DNA from: Thermovorax subterraneus
GTDB lineage: Bacteria > Bacillota > Thermosediminibacteria > Thermosediminibacterales > Thermosediminibacteraceae
Assembly (NCBI GenBank): GCA_021608145.1
Contig: JAKIHM010000005.1
Location: 1 to 64,000 of the forward strand
Length of the DNA stretch: 64,000 nt
Direction: 5' to 3'
Shown: one piece after another, positions 33,001 through 41,021 of the stretch
Position numbering within the stretch: the stretch's first letter is position 1
Layout of the letters: each line of letters starts with the position of its first letter
Program-made: the position numbers and the translations under genes
Notes under the pieces: model-generated
Seen by the model: only the letters and a program-made list of their open reading frames with translations
Database searches by the model: none
What the model was told of the DNA's origin: nothing

Positions 33001-33252
33001 CGCCGCAACCACATGTTTGCACATACTATCGTACTGTCTTACATACGGACAGGTGCAATTAAATGCTGTCAAAGTATTGCCTTTGAACTTCAACAAAACC
33101 TCATAGTAATGTGTGCCCTTCACAATAGCTTTAAATGTATCTCCGTGGAAGACTCCACTTTTCACAGCCCCGACTTCATAATACGCAAAGCCTCTACTTA
33201 CTACATCGGGTGGTATGTTGCCTAAAATATAATCTAAATTTGCTATTTCCAT
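30085..33252 (-). CDS. SNF2-family helicase with N-terminal SWIM zinc finger
   Basis: 1055 residues. SWIM finger at Cys66-x-Cys68 ... Cys78-x-His80; a beta-rich middle (bacterial SNF2 linker, about 120-580); SNF2 ATPase with Walker [11 protein letters not shown], the DEAQ box [11 protein letters not shown] and LTGTPMENS; helicase C domain with [21 protein letters not shown] and ADRAYRMGQ. Such proteins translocate on double-stranded DNA and remodel protein-DNA complexes. The start has GGAGG seven to eight bases upstream. The gene is intact. A degenerate partial copy lies at 20.5 kb. Confidence 0.93.
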   Translation of the reverse strand: [1055 protein letters not shown]

Positions 33253-33312
33253 AGAACTTCCTCCAGGTGGATTTACTTTTCAATTGCATGATAACAGTTT
33301 TTAAGAGGTTTT

Positions 33313-33420
33313 TGACTTCCTCCCCCCCTAAAGGAGGCGGGATTCCTTCAGGCGACTCAAGTCGCCCTCCGGCTACCGCTCGCCGCATGCAGCGTACCGG
33401 CGGTAGATTAGAAGCGGCTT
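33313..33420 (-). ncRNA. putative omega RNA (reRNA) 3' region of the tnpB element
   Basis: The structured right end directly downstream of and overlapping the 3' end of tnpB contains the perfect hairpin GGCGACT-CA-AGTCGCC (33351-33366) and other GC-rich dyads, ending at the element border. TnpB proteins use a guide RNA from this position, whose last bases outside the element act as guide. The 5' limit is unknown and overlaps the coding region. Confidence 0.45.
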
Positions 33421-34652
33421 ACCCACCGGTGGCAGTTCCACCGGAGGGCAAGCGGCTTCAGGGGCGTGGCCTCCGCCCCGTGCCCCTTCGAGGAGCCCAA
33501 AAGCAGTATGTTTAAGGCCGCGTTGGCGTCGGCGTGCCAGACATAGCCGCATCTTTCGCACACCGCCTTGTGCCGGACGAAACGCCTGATGGGAGAGCCA
33601 CAAACGGCGCACTTCGAAGACGTGCCGCGTGGTTCGACGGGAACGACTTTTATCCCGGCTCGGGCACAGGCAGCCTCGACAAGATTCCTCAACATCCTGA
33701 AGGCCCAGAAGTTGTGCACCAAAATGTTTTTCGGCCCGAAGTCCATGTCCTCCCGGATGCCGGTCAGGTCTTCGATGAACAGCGTGGTCACGTGGTGTTG
33801 CTTGAGGATACGTGCGATTTCCGCGGCCAGGGCGATGAAGGCGTGTTTGAGCCTGCAGGTGCGTGTCCGGTAGAGCTTCCGGAGTTGCCGGGAGGTTTTT
33901 CGCCCAGCCCGGGCAAGCCTTGCCTGCTCTTCAGCGATGCACTTCGTCCAGTACAGGAAGTCTTTCCAGACTTTGCGACCGGAGAAGAGAAGCTGGTGGC
34001 TTACACCCTCGACGGCCAGAGCAGCCAGCACCCTGGCGCCGAGGTCCAAAGCGGCGTATTTCTCGGGTCGGGTTTTTCTTGCTGCTTCCGGCACTTCCAC
34101 GACCTGGTGGGCGTACCAGCGCTTCTTCACCCGGTCGTACCTGAGTTCCAGGGTCTTTGGGGTGCCATGGAAGCGCAAGACACCCTTCGTGTGCAGGATC
34201 AGGCGGTCCCCTTGCTTTTCCCGGAGATCCCGCGGTAGTGTGAGGGAGAGGGTGTGGGAGTCCAATGCGTAGGACGTGGGCGCTTTGACGGGGATGACGC
34301 GGAATGTGCGCTTTCTCGTCCTGCGGTCCTTCCAGTAGCGGGGTATGCGTGGCGGCTCCTCCAGTTTACCTTTCCAGTACAGCCGTAGGCAGGCAAAGAA
34401 GGAGTCCCACGCCTCCCTTGCCTTTTTGATGACCTCCTGCCCTATGTGGGCGGGCAGGGCACGATACGCCGGATGCTCCTTGAACTCGGCGCACAGGGTT
34501 TCGTAGGAAGGCACGGGTTCACCCTTGAAGAAGGCCTGCCTGCACCTGTACTGGCTGGCATTCCAGAGGGCAGCACAGCGATCCCCGATTGTTTCGAGCA
34601 TTTGCTTTTGTTGCTTGCTGGGCAAAACCCGGACAATGTTTGTTCGCCTCAT
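33408..34652 (-). CDS. tnpB: TnpB RNA-guided DNA endonuclease
   Basis: 414 residues. The RuvC-like site is complete: Asp203 (AALDLGAR), Glu294 (LFIEDL) and Asp375 (HADANAALN). A zinc ribbon sits between the last two: Cys348-x2-Cys351 and Cys365-x2-Cys368. The N-terminal helix-turn-helix/oligonucleotide-binding part begins RTNIVRVLPSKQQKQML. TnpB cuts DNA next to a transposon-associated motif under guidance of the omega RNA and favours retention of the element. Arg/Ala-rich, GC-rich codon use differs from all neighbours. Confidence 0.92.
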   Translation of the reverse strand: MRRTNIVRVLPSKQQKQMLETIGDRCAALWNASQYRCRQAFFKGEPVPSYETLCAEFKEHPAYRALPAHIGQEVIKKAREAWDSFFACLRLYWKGKLEEPPRIPRYWKDRRTRKRTFRVIPVKAPTSYALDSHTLSLTLPRDLREKQGDRLILHTKGVLRFHGTPKTLELRYDRVKKRWYAHQVVEVPEAARKTRPEKYAALDLGARVLAALAVEGVSHQLLFSGRKVWKDFLYWTKCIAEEQARLARAGRKTSRQLRKLYRTRTCRLKHAFIALAAEIARILKQHHVTTLFIEDLTGIREDMDFGPKNILVHNFWAFRMLRNLVEAACARAGIKVVPVEPRGTSSKCAVCGSPIRRFVRHKAVCERCGYVWHADANAALNILLLGSSKGHGAEATPLKPLALRWNCHRWVSRF

Positions 34653-34973
34653 GCTTCTATTTTAGCACAACTGGCCGCCGCTTTCATCCCTCCCCTTGAA
34701 AGGGTAGGGCCTTCCCGCGGCGGTTCTGTAAACGACGTAATAATGAAGTAATTGTTGAAGTTTGTAAATTTCAGGAATACTAAAATTTATGTAAAAACCG
34801 TTGATACAGACCAGATAAAAGGCGCAGATTGATTATTTTCGGTTCTACTAGTAAAATAGAAGGGTAAAATATCAATTAAGCAAAGGATGTTGTTCAACTT
34901 ATATAATTTATAATCTTGCGGTTCTAATTATGTTTGCACTTTGGAAATAACATAAAAAAGGAGGATGAAGTTG
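34653..34973. other. IS left end and intergenic region upstream of Uma2
   Basis: 34653-34735 is the left end of the tnpB element, with a TAAAAT -10-like box for tnpB on the minus strand. 34736-34973 is AT-rich with no reading frame of note. TATAATTTATAAT (34900-34913) offers -10 boxes for the Uma2 gene, but no convincing -35. Confidence 0.4.
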
Positions 34974-35549
34974 ATGCCCTCGCCTGAGGAAAGCAAAAAA
35001 TATACTTATGCCGACTATCTGACATGGCCAGACGATGAACGTTGGGAGATCATTGATGGCATAGCCTATATGCAGGCTGCTCCTACATGGCAGCATCAGG
35101 CTGTCGTCTTAGAATTGGCAAGACAGTTTGCCGATTATCTTAGAGGTAAGTCTTGCATGGTTTTTACAGCTCCTTTTGATTTAAGGCTTCCGGAAGAAAA
35201 TGAGAAAGATGAGGATACAAAAAACGTCCTTCAACCTGATATAGTTGTTATATGTAACAAAGAGGGGCTTAAAGGTACCGGTTATTACGGCATTCCTGAT
35301 CTTATAATTGAGGTAACGTCGCCATCCACATCACGGAAAGATAGGTTGCTTAAGTTTAATAAATACGAGACAGTCGGCGTGAAAGAATACTGGATAGTAG
35401 ATCCCGATGGGAAATTCGTTAGTGTTTTTACTCTGCAGGAAAATAAAAGATATGGCCGGCCTGAATTGTATAGCGACAAAGATAAAATAAAAGTGTCTAT
35501 TTTTCCGGATCTCGTAATTGATCTTGAGCCGGTATTCGCGGGAATATAA
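34974..35549 (+). CDS. Uma2-family (DUF820) restriction-fold nuclease
   Basis: 191 residues, the intact copy in the window. Family order: YTYADYLTWPDDERWEIIDG, HQAVVLELARQFADYL, PFDLRLPEENEKDEDT, VLQPDIVVICNKE, DLIIEVTSPSTSRKDRLLKF and EYWIVDPDGKFVSVF. The Asp of QPDIVV and the Glu of IEVTSPS are the PD-(D/E)XK-type active site. Role unknown; such genes multiply in cyanobacteria and thermophilic Firmicutes. The frame opens at ATG 34965 directly abutting GGAGG; the in-frame ATG 34974 has proper nine-base spacing. Confidence 0.87.
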   Translation: MPSPEESKKYTYADYLTWPDDERWEIIDGIAYMQAAPTWQHQAVVLELARQFADYLRGKSCMVFTAPFDLRLPEENEKDEDTKNVLQPDIVVICNKEGLKGTGYYGIPDLIIEVTSPSTSRKDRLLKFNKYETVGVKEYWIVDPDGKFVSVFTLQENKRYGRPELYSDKDKIKVSIFPDLVIDLEPVFAGI

Positions 35550-35555
35550 TGGATA

Positions 35556-35666
35556 GTGGTGGGAAGCAGCCTTCAGATTTATCCTGTTGCCGATATGCCT
35601 AGGTACGCGGAAAGGCTAATAGTAATAAACAGAGCACCCACCCCCTGGGACAAAAAAAGCCACTAA
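35556..35666 (+). pseudogene. C-terminal remnant of a sirtuin (Sir2/CobB) gene
   Basis: Seven bases after the Uma2 stop the plus strand reads VVGSSLQIYPVADMPRY and then ERLIVINRAPTPWDKK before a stop. This is the C-terminal NAD-binding strand pair of bacterial sirtuins (GSSLxVxPA ... INxxPTxxD). The catalytic His, zinc cysteines and N-terminus are gone. The rest of 35667-35787 holds an unrecognised minus-strand fragment and no gene. Confidence 0.65.
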
Positions 35667-35787
35667 GGAAAGTCCAGCTGCCTCCTCTATTTCTTTGTTA
35701 GAGACTCCAGGCCCATTAGGCCGACATTCATCTATTTTTCTCATTGTACTCAGAACGAGTTTATAAAATGCTGCTTTTAATACTTAC

Positions 35788-36891
35788 TCACCTTTTTACA
35801 GCAATCACATCAATTTCTTCAACCATTTCCTTTTTAGATTTCGAAAAAGTATCAGCCTGCCTTCGGCCTTTTTTAGGAAAACCTGCCGATCTCACCTCTA
35901 CAATTTCCCACGCTGTTTCTTTCAGCGATTCTTCTATCAATTTTTCAGGTTCAACCTTTCTCTCGTTGATCCCACCGAATCTAACAGCCAGAATAGCTCC
36001 TTCAACGCTAACTTCGGCTACATTGTTCCATACTTTTCTCAATTCGTTTACAAATAATTCTTTGCTGGAATGTCTGATCTGGCCGTCAGTTGAATAATCT
36101 ACAGTTTCAGGGCCTCCTAAAAACCAGTTCCTTAACCACTGGTCAGCAATATATGTCTTCATTCCATAATAAGGCGGCGATGTAATGATAATCGATACTT
36201 TTGCGTTATTTTTATCTAAAAATTTTTTCACCCTAGCAAAAGTTTTATCAGACGTACTATCTCCTCTTACAACAAATCCATAGCCTCTTGGTAAATCTTG
36301 CCCGTAATACCTTTCCGCCCTTTTTTTAATTATACTCATAACATCCACTTTAGGAGGCTTCAATTTTCTTTCTTTCCAGAACCTAACTGCATAACCCGGC
36401 TTCGGTGCATAAGTGCGCGGACACTGATTAGAAAAATACGATGGACTGGTGTTATACATAGGCCCGTGCAAAGCTCCGAGCATTATAGCACGCAAAGCAA
36501 TTCGCGCTGCAGAATCACAATTTTTTAGCAGTGCTTCGCGTATCTTGCAAATGTTTACCAGAACTTCCCGATCGAAAGCGTATTCCCAAAATTCACCTTG
36601 GGGAATATTTGAAACTTCTTGCCGAGATAATATTTTTTCTGTAACCTGGATTATTTGGTTTACTCTTACATTTATAATCTTTGCTTTCGTCAGAGCTACG
36701 GCAACCGGGCTGCTGTCAATTCCTATTGAAGGAAGACCGTAGATCCTTGCAGCAAAATTGGTGGTCCCTCTTCCGCAAAAGGGATCTAACACCCATTGAT
36801 TATTATTACCGTAAGTTTCAAGAACGCCCATTGGAAAATCCAAAGGGAACATGGTAAAATAAGGGCATATTGCATTAAGATTAAAACTCAT
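35788..36891 (-). CDS. DNA methyltransferase of the NurA-HerA operon
   Basis: About 367 residues. AdoMet motif I is LDPFCGRGTT (near residue 36) and the catalytic motif IV is TSPPYYGM (near 239), the order and SPPY form of N4-cytosine or beta-class N6-adenine amino-methyltransferases. SIGIDSSPVAVALTKAK is motif II. No restriction endonuclease domain is fused. The frame opens at TTG 36894; the ATG at 36891 overlaps the end of herA by 11 bases, so the three genes are translated together. It could mark self DNA for the NurA-HerA nuclease (inference). Confidence 0.88.
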   Translation of the reverse strand: MSFNLNAICPYFTMFPLDFPMGVLETYGNNNQWVLDPFCGRGTTNFAARIYGLPSIGIDSSPVAVALTKAKIINVRVNQIIQVTEKILSRQEVSNIPQGEFWEYAFDREVLVNICKIREALLKNCDSAARIALRAIMLGALHGPMYNTSPSYFSNQCPRTYAPKPGYAVRFWKERKLKPPKVDVMSIIKKRAERYYGQDLPRGYGFVVRGDSTSDKTFARVKKFLDKNNAKVSIIITSPPYYGMKTYIADQWLRNWFLGGPETVDYSTDGQIRHSSKELFVNELRKVWNNVAEVSVEGAILAVRFGGINERKVEPEKLIEESLKETAWEIVEVRSAGFPKKGRRQADTFSKSKKEMVEEIDVIAVKR

Positions 36892-38986
36892 CAATCATAT
36901 CACCTGAACTCTCTAAAGCTTCTACGTACATAGTTCCTTTTTCATTTCTGTACGTTCTCCACCCAGAATTCTCTTCACCAAATATCTCCTTAAGGCATCT
37001 ACTAACCATGTTATATGCAAAGTTGTTTTTATTTTCAATTATATCGGGAAGCATTTTCTCTATTTTTGCCACTATTCCTCCCCAAGCTATACCTCTTTTA
37101 ACGTTATTTATGAAACTAGGATCTGATTTGAGGTCATTAATAACTTTTCTTCTAATTACTTCCATATAATCAATTTCTTCTTCATCTTTGCTATCGGATT
37201 CTAAATTAGCAATAGACTGAATATTTTCTTGCAAAGCTTTCATAAATTTTCTCTTTAGCTGTTTGGCATAAGTTTCAATTTCTCCCATGCTGTAAGTACT
37301 GTCAATGGTTTTTACTTCGGACTCGAAAGACATCACCCTTAAGGATATCGGGTAAGGCTTTCCACTGACAGAACTCCAAAAAACACAGTGCCCTACAATT
37401 GGTTCATTTAAAAGAGTGCTCAATATATCATCACTGAAGTGAGCATTAGCCCTTTTAAGGTTTTGAAGGTCCACAGCGGAGAGCAAGTGGAAAATAAACC
37501 AGTTATCCCCTTGACTCAGTATTTCCGAAGGAATACTTCCCGGCTGCTGAGTTATGAGCAGAACTCCCAGATCATATTTTCGACCTTCCTTTACCCACGT
37601 AATGTAAGGTTCGCTGGCAGATACCCCAGGCACCAGAACCGATTGGGCTTCTTCGATTACCGCTATTGTAGGTATCGTTTGTGGTTCGGCGGCGGTAAAC
37701 TCTTCCTGATTTCTGTCGAAAATCTTCCTGAGTACGATGCCGCTCAATATCAATGCCTGTTCACCCTTGAGCTGAGAAATGTCAACAATGCACAGCTTGC
37801 CATCTGCCAAAGCCATGAGCAGCATATCAATAAACTGGCTGTGCGGATCATGGAGGGTATTAACAATTGTTGTCATATTCGCTCTCGCAGCAAGCGCCTC
37901 TGCATCTTGACTATCTTCGAGATTTAAAATCGATTTTATATCATCCAAATCAGCTTCATTTTTTTGTCTATAAATAAGATCTACAAGTCTTTCCCACTTA
38001 GTCTGATTCAAACCTTTTATCTTCCTCACATTCTGTTGATCTTGTTTTTCTTGAGATAACGCAATTGATACGATATCAGCTGGCCTAAACCTTCTTATGT
38101 CAAGGCGGATTCCTCCTGCCACAAACGAACCGTAAAACTTGCTCGGAGCTTGTCTGGAAGTGAATACCACAATATTATCCTTCAACTCCGGCACATCGCA
38201 AAGCCCGGGCCGTCCCTTATCATCGGGCCAGAAATACTCCCCATCGCGATCAAATATGATAGTTCCTACCGGTACTTTCTTCCCTCCTCTTTTTTCAACA
38301 AATGGTGTTTTCTTATATAATTTACTGAATAAGAGTTTGTTGAGATTTGACTTTCCAAAACCGGCGCGAGCAAAAATAAACGACCTGCGGGATACCAAAT
38401 TTTCCACCGGGAATTTGACCGTAATCTCAGGACTCTTAATCTGCATCCATTCTTCTTTTTTGCCTTTGAATTTTGTATCATCTCCTGCATATATGTATTC
38501 GCCCAGCGCAAAAAAGCCGAGTTCTGCTCCCTTTTCATTATGTCCGGCGATTTCCTGGAGCACTTCATCCGAAGGAAAAGCTACCGGACTTCCAACATGG
38601 GGAATTCTTCTGTGTGAAGGTATAAAAACAATTTTGCCCTCCGATAACTTTAAACTCCCGAGGACGCGTATATTTACTCGGTATTTCAAATACTGCTCCC
38701 GCAAGTCTTCGGGGATAACTCGATTTTCCCTCACCGCTCTGAGGTTGTAATCCTCTCCAACACTGGAAGTAAGTTTGCCTTCAGAGGAAACCGAAGTTAT
38801 GCGCCCTAAAACCGCCTCCTCGGGAGATTCAAGCTGTACAAGCAAAAATTGTCCATGCATCGGTATATTGTGCAGGTCCCTTTTATAAGGCAAAACGAGA
38901 TCCGCATGGAACTCCAAACCACCCTCGCTGAATCCTCTAAAAATACCTACAATTTTGTCCCTTGGAAAAAGACTGTCAATCGGCAT
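36881..38986 (-). CDS. herA: HerA-family hexameric DNA translocase
   Basis: 701 residues. N-terminal beta-barrel (HAS-like) region to about 195; FtsK/HerA-type ATPase with Walker A FARAGFGKSN (206-214), a DRDGEY strand after it, and Walker B AVIEEAQSVL near 445 followed by KYDLGVLLITQQPGSIP. These are HerA rather than VirB4 features. It should pump double-stranded DNA into a partner nuclease. NurA is encoded 13 bases upstream. RBS GAGGGG. The C-terminal 120 residues form a helical extension. Confidence 0.9.
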   Translation of the reverse strand: MPIDSLFPRDKIVGIFRGFSEGGLEFHADLVLPYKRDLHNIPMHGQFLLVQLESPEEAVLGRITSVSSEGKLTSSVGEDYNLRAVRENRVIPEDLREQYLKYRVNIRVLGSLKLSEGKIVFIPSHRRIPHVGSPVAFPSDEVLQEIAGHNEKGAELGFFALGEYIYAGDDTKFKGKKEEWMQIKSPEITVKFPVENLVSRRSFIFARAGFGKSNLNKLLFSKLYKKTPFVEKRGGKKVPVGTIIFDRDGEYFWPDDKGRPGLCDVPELKDNIVVFTSRQAPSKFYGSFVAGGIRLDIRRFRPADIVSIALSQEKQDQQNVRKIKGLNQTKWERLVDLIYRQKNEADLDDIKSILNLEDSQDAEALAARANMTTIVNTLHDPHSQFIDMLLMALADGKLCIVDISQLKGEQALILSGIVLRKIFDRNQEEFTAAEPQTIPTIAVIEEAQSVLVPGVSASEPYITWVKEGRKYDLGVLLITQQPGSIPSEILSQGDNWFIFHLLSAVDLQNLKRANAHFSDDILSTLLNEPIVGHCVFWSSVSGKPYPISLRVMSFESEVKTIDSTYSMGEIETYAKQLKRKFMKALQENIQSIANLESDSKDEEEIDYMEVIRRKVINDLKSDPSFINNVKRGIAWGGIVAKIEKMLPDIIENKNNFAYNMVSRCLKEIFGEENSGWRTYRNEKGTMYVEALESSGDMIDEF

Positions 38987-38999
38987 TGCACTCGTCCCC

Positions 39000-40142
39000 T
39001 CAATATCTGTTAATCGACGGATCCAAATCTATAAGTCTAAAAGTATCAATTTTGTCTGCATCCCCTCTCAGAACTTCCCTCAAAGAGTTTAATATCTCAT
39101 CTTGAATAATCTCCATATCAAAATCAACCAGCGCAGCGTTTTCATGGGCCTTTTGTAAACTCAAAGGATAAAAAGGAACCGGAAAGCCGTCTATCGCGTC
39201 AGACAACAAATAACCCATAATTTGAGGTGCATCTTCTACCTGACTTAATAAGATATCAACCGCCCATATCGGATCATATCTGCCGGACCCGAATTTTACA
39301 AAGAACATTTTTCCGGCTACAAATTTATTAATTTCTCTTCCTTCTTGAACAACCTCGTCCCCTCTGGCATATTCCGGCCAAACGTAAGCCTTTTCTTCTA
39401 TGTTTCTGGGAATCTCAACATAGCAGGGATAATTTCCGGTCATAATATTTTCAATATACATTGCAAGGCGGTACCTATCAATTACTTTACTGTGTTTTGC
39501 AATTCCTACGATATAAATTCTCCTTCGATTGTTTTCATACTGCCTTCGTATGCCCTCTTCCAATCCTTCTCTATATTTAACAAACAAGTCACCTGCAAAA
39601 ACTTTACTCCTGAGCAATCCATCAAAAACAATCAGCGTATCGGTACCGAAATCTTTATCCCTCACAATTGAAAAAAGAGTAGCCCATTCAACCAATTCTC
39701 TATAAACCTGCACCCAGCTAGGATTAACGGGTTTATCGGGGGGATTATACCTTATCATGGGAGTAAGTTTAGTAATATCGTCAACACCAAGGTATTTCAT
39801 CATCTTTCTCAGTGAATCAAGCTTACTTTCCTTACCCTCAAATATCCTCCGGTTAATTTCCTCGATCCTTGTTGTCGGAGTAATGACATCCATATAATAT
39901 TCGTTATTGCTGGAATCAACGACTCTAATTACATTTACAAGAAAAGGATCAAACCTTAATTTGTTATTTCCGCCATCCGTCCCGACGAGAGAAATAGACG
40001 TTGCATTTCTTGGAACAATTCTTCGGACATTTCCTTTCAAAACCCGAATTTCATTCCTTAATGTATCGAGCAAAATCACATCATTTTCCATACATCTTTT
40101 TATATACTCTTTTAACCTTTGCAAGTTATATGTATCAAACAT
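39000..40142 (-). CDS. nurA: NurA-domain nuclease
   Basis: 380 residues with the NurA active-site pattern: first Asp56 in LVGTDGG, second Asp174 in LIVFDGLLRSK, and the C-terminal FPVPFYPLSLQKAHENAAL stretch. NurA is a 5'-to-3' single- and double-strand nuclease that works inside the HerA hexamer in archaeal end resection; in bacteria NurA-HerA pairs act in antiphage defence. GGGAGG lies 11 bases before the ATG. It is the first gene of a NurA-HerA-methyltransferase operon. Confidence 0.85.
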   Translation of the reverse strand: MFDTYNLQRLKEYIKRCMENDVILLDTLRNEIRVLKGNVRRIVPRNATSISLVGTDGGNNKLRFDPFLVNVIRVVDSSNNEYYMDVITPTTRIEEINRRIFEGKESKLDSLRKMMKYLGVDDITKLTPMIRYNPPDKPVNPSWVQVYRELVEWATLFSIVRDKDFGTDTLIVFDGLLRSKVFAGDLFVKYREGLEEGIRRQYENNRRRIYIVGIAKHSKVIDRYRLAMYIENIMTGNYPCYVEIPRNIEEKAYVWPEYARGDEVVQEGREINKFVAGKMFFVKFGSGRYDPIWAVDILLSQVEDAPQIMGYLLSDAIDGFPVPFYPLSLQKAHENAALVDFDMEIIQDEILNSLREVLRGDADKIDTFRLIDLDPSINRY

Positions 40143-40191
40143 TATTGTAAAATCCTCCCGAAATGAAGGCTTTTAATTCATAGCATCTCTT

Positions 40192-40644
40192 TTATTGTTT
40201 TATTTCTTCTTTCAATTTCTTTAATTGATAAATATTTATCATTGGCAATCTTACAGGTGGATTAATTCCCGCAAGGGCTGTAGCAGATAATACATACGAT
40301 CTCGTGAACTGGGAAAGGGCCACAACACCATTCAATTCCAGCATTTTCTTAAAATCTTCTTGTTTTAAATTGCTTTTATTTCCCAGAAATTTCCCTTCGT
40401 AAACAACAAATATTTTAAACAAAGTGCTCTTACCAACTTTCGCAACAAAATTGGTTTTAAACTGAACTATACCATAATAAGCCTCATCATGTTCTTCTAT
40501 TTTTATAACCTCATAATCGAAATTATTCTTTACATTTACCTTTTCTTTGCCATTATTATTAACTTCTTTTGTTTCAAGTTCGAATTTTACAACTCTACTT
40601 GCAATCATCTGAAAATTAGCAACTATTTTATTAGCCTCTATCAT
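40192..40644 (-). CDS. SecB-like chaperone of a toxin-antitoxin-chaperone (TAC) module
   Basis: 150 residues, beta-rich. The C-terminal half follows the SecB pattern: a helix with NGVVALSQFTRSYVLSATALAG, then INPPVRLPMINI, equivalent to the SecB tail with its PxLxLxPxNF signature. In TAC systems a dedicated SecB-like chaperone folds and protects the HigA antitoxin. The start overlaps the HigA stop by four bases (ATGA), which supports that role. Overall similarity to housekeeping SecB is low, so the assignment rests on the C-terminal pattern and context. Confidence 0.72.
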   Translation of the reverse strand: MIEANKIVANFQMIASRVVKFELETKEVNNNGKEKVNVKNNFDYEVIKIEEHDEAYYGIVQFKTNFVAKVGKSTLFKIFVVYEGKFLGNKSNLKQEDFKKMLELNGVVALSQFTRSYVLSATALAGINPPVRLPMINIYQLKKLKEEIKQ

Positions 40645-41021
40645 GCAGCTTCACCCACAAAATTAAGTGTAGAAATATTATCTTCCGGCATATCCCAAAT
40701 CGTAATCTTCTGTTCTTTTTCCCTAAAAATGATTTTAAATTCCAGACCTAAAGCCGACGATATTTTCCACAATTGTTCAATAGATGGATTGTATTCTCCA
40801 CTTTCCAGTTTCGAAACCATCGCCTGAGAGCAGCCTAATTTCATTGCAAGATCCTTCTGCGTTAAATTGTTTTTTGCTCTATAGTTTATCAAAGTAGTTG
40901 CTATATCAACCAAAATATCATCCAATTCGAAATATTCTTTTTCTCCTTCGTCAGCTATTTCATCAATCAAATCATAGGGATTTCCCAATATCTTTCTATA
41001 ATCCACTTTCCAACCCTCCAT
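40641..41021 (-). CDS. higA: HigA-type XRE antitoxin
   Basis: 126 residues. A helical N-terminus (1-45) is followed by an XRE helix-turn-helix with NLTQKDLAMKLGCSQAMVSK and the next LESGEYNPSIEQLWK. The C-terminal tail after KIIFREKEQ ends DMPEDNISTLNFVGEAA, longer than in two-component HigA and in the position of the chaperone-addiction segment of TAC antitoxins. It is downstream of the toxin, upstream of the SecB-like gene. A near-identical partial copy lies at 28386. Confidence 0.85.
   Translation of the reverse strand: MEGWKVDYRKILGNPYDLIDEIADEGEKEYFELDDILVDIATTLINYRAKNNLTQKDLAMKLGCSQAMVSKLESGEYNPSIEQLWKISSALGLEFKIIFREKEQKITIWDMPEDNISTLNFVGEAA

Larger units (their letters stand above)
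33313..34735 (-). mobile_element. IS200/IS605-group element carrying tnpB only (IS1341-like)
   Basis: The tnpB gene is flanked by typical subterminal structures. At its 3' side the minus strand ends in a GC-rich hairpin region closing with GGGGGGGAGGAAGTCAA, like many IS605-group right ends. At its 5' side a nested hairpin (outer arms CCGCCGC/GCGGCGG at 34675-34681 and 34717-34723) marks the left end. There is no tnpA, terminal inverted repeats or obvious target duplication, as expected for the group. Its base composition is far more GC-rich than the neighbours, so it is recently acquired. Borders are approximate. Confidence 0.75.

Noticed and set aside
30085-33252. SNF2 helicase considered as part of a DISARM-like or BREX unit
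   Set aside because: It stands alone between a truncated Uma2 gene and an IS element, with a SWIM domain typical of general bacterial SNF2 proteins; no partner genes.
33351-33366. Palindrome considered as a CRISPR repeat or standalone terminator
   Set aside because: Single copy, within the structured right end of the tnpB element; no repeat-spacer pattern anywhere in the window.
33534-34238. 234-codon plus-strand frame inside the TnpB element
   Set aside because: Long open frames on both strands are expected in GC-rich DNA; TnpB on the minus strand has all catalytic motifs.
36881-38986. Considered as a BREX or DISARM ATPase
   Set aside because: Motifs and the NurA neighbour fit HerA; the BREX ATPase is present separately at 56.9-60.6 kb, and DISARM marker genes are absent.
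40192-40644. Considered as housekeeping SecB
   Set aside because: Sequence is divergent, the organism type usually lacks SecB, and the gene is coupled to HigBA, which fits a TAC chaperone better.
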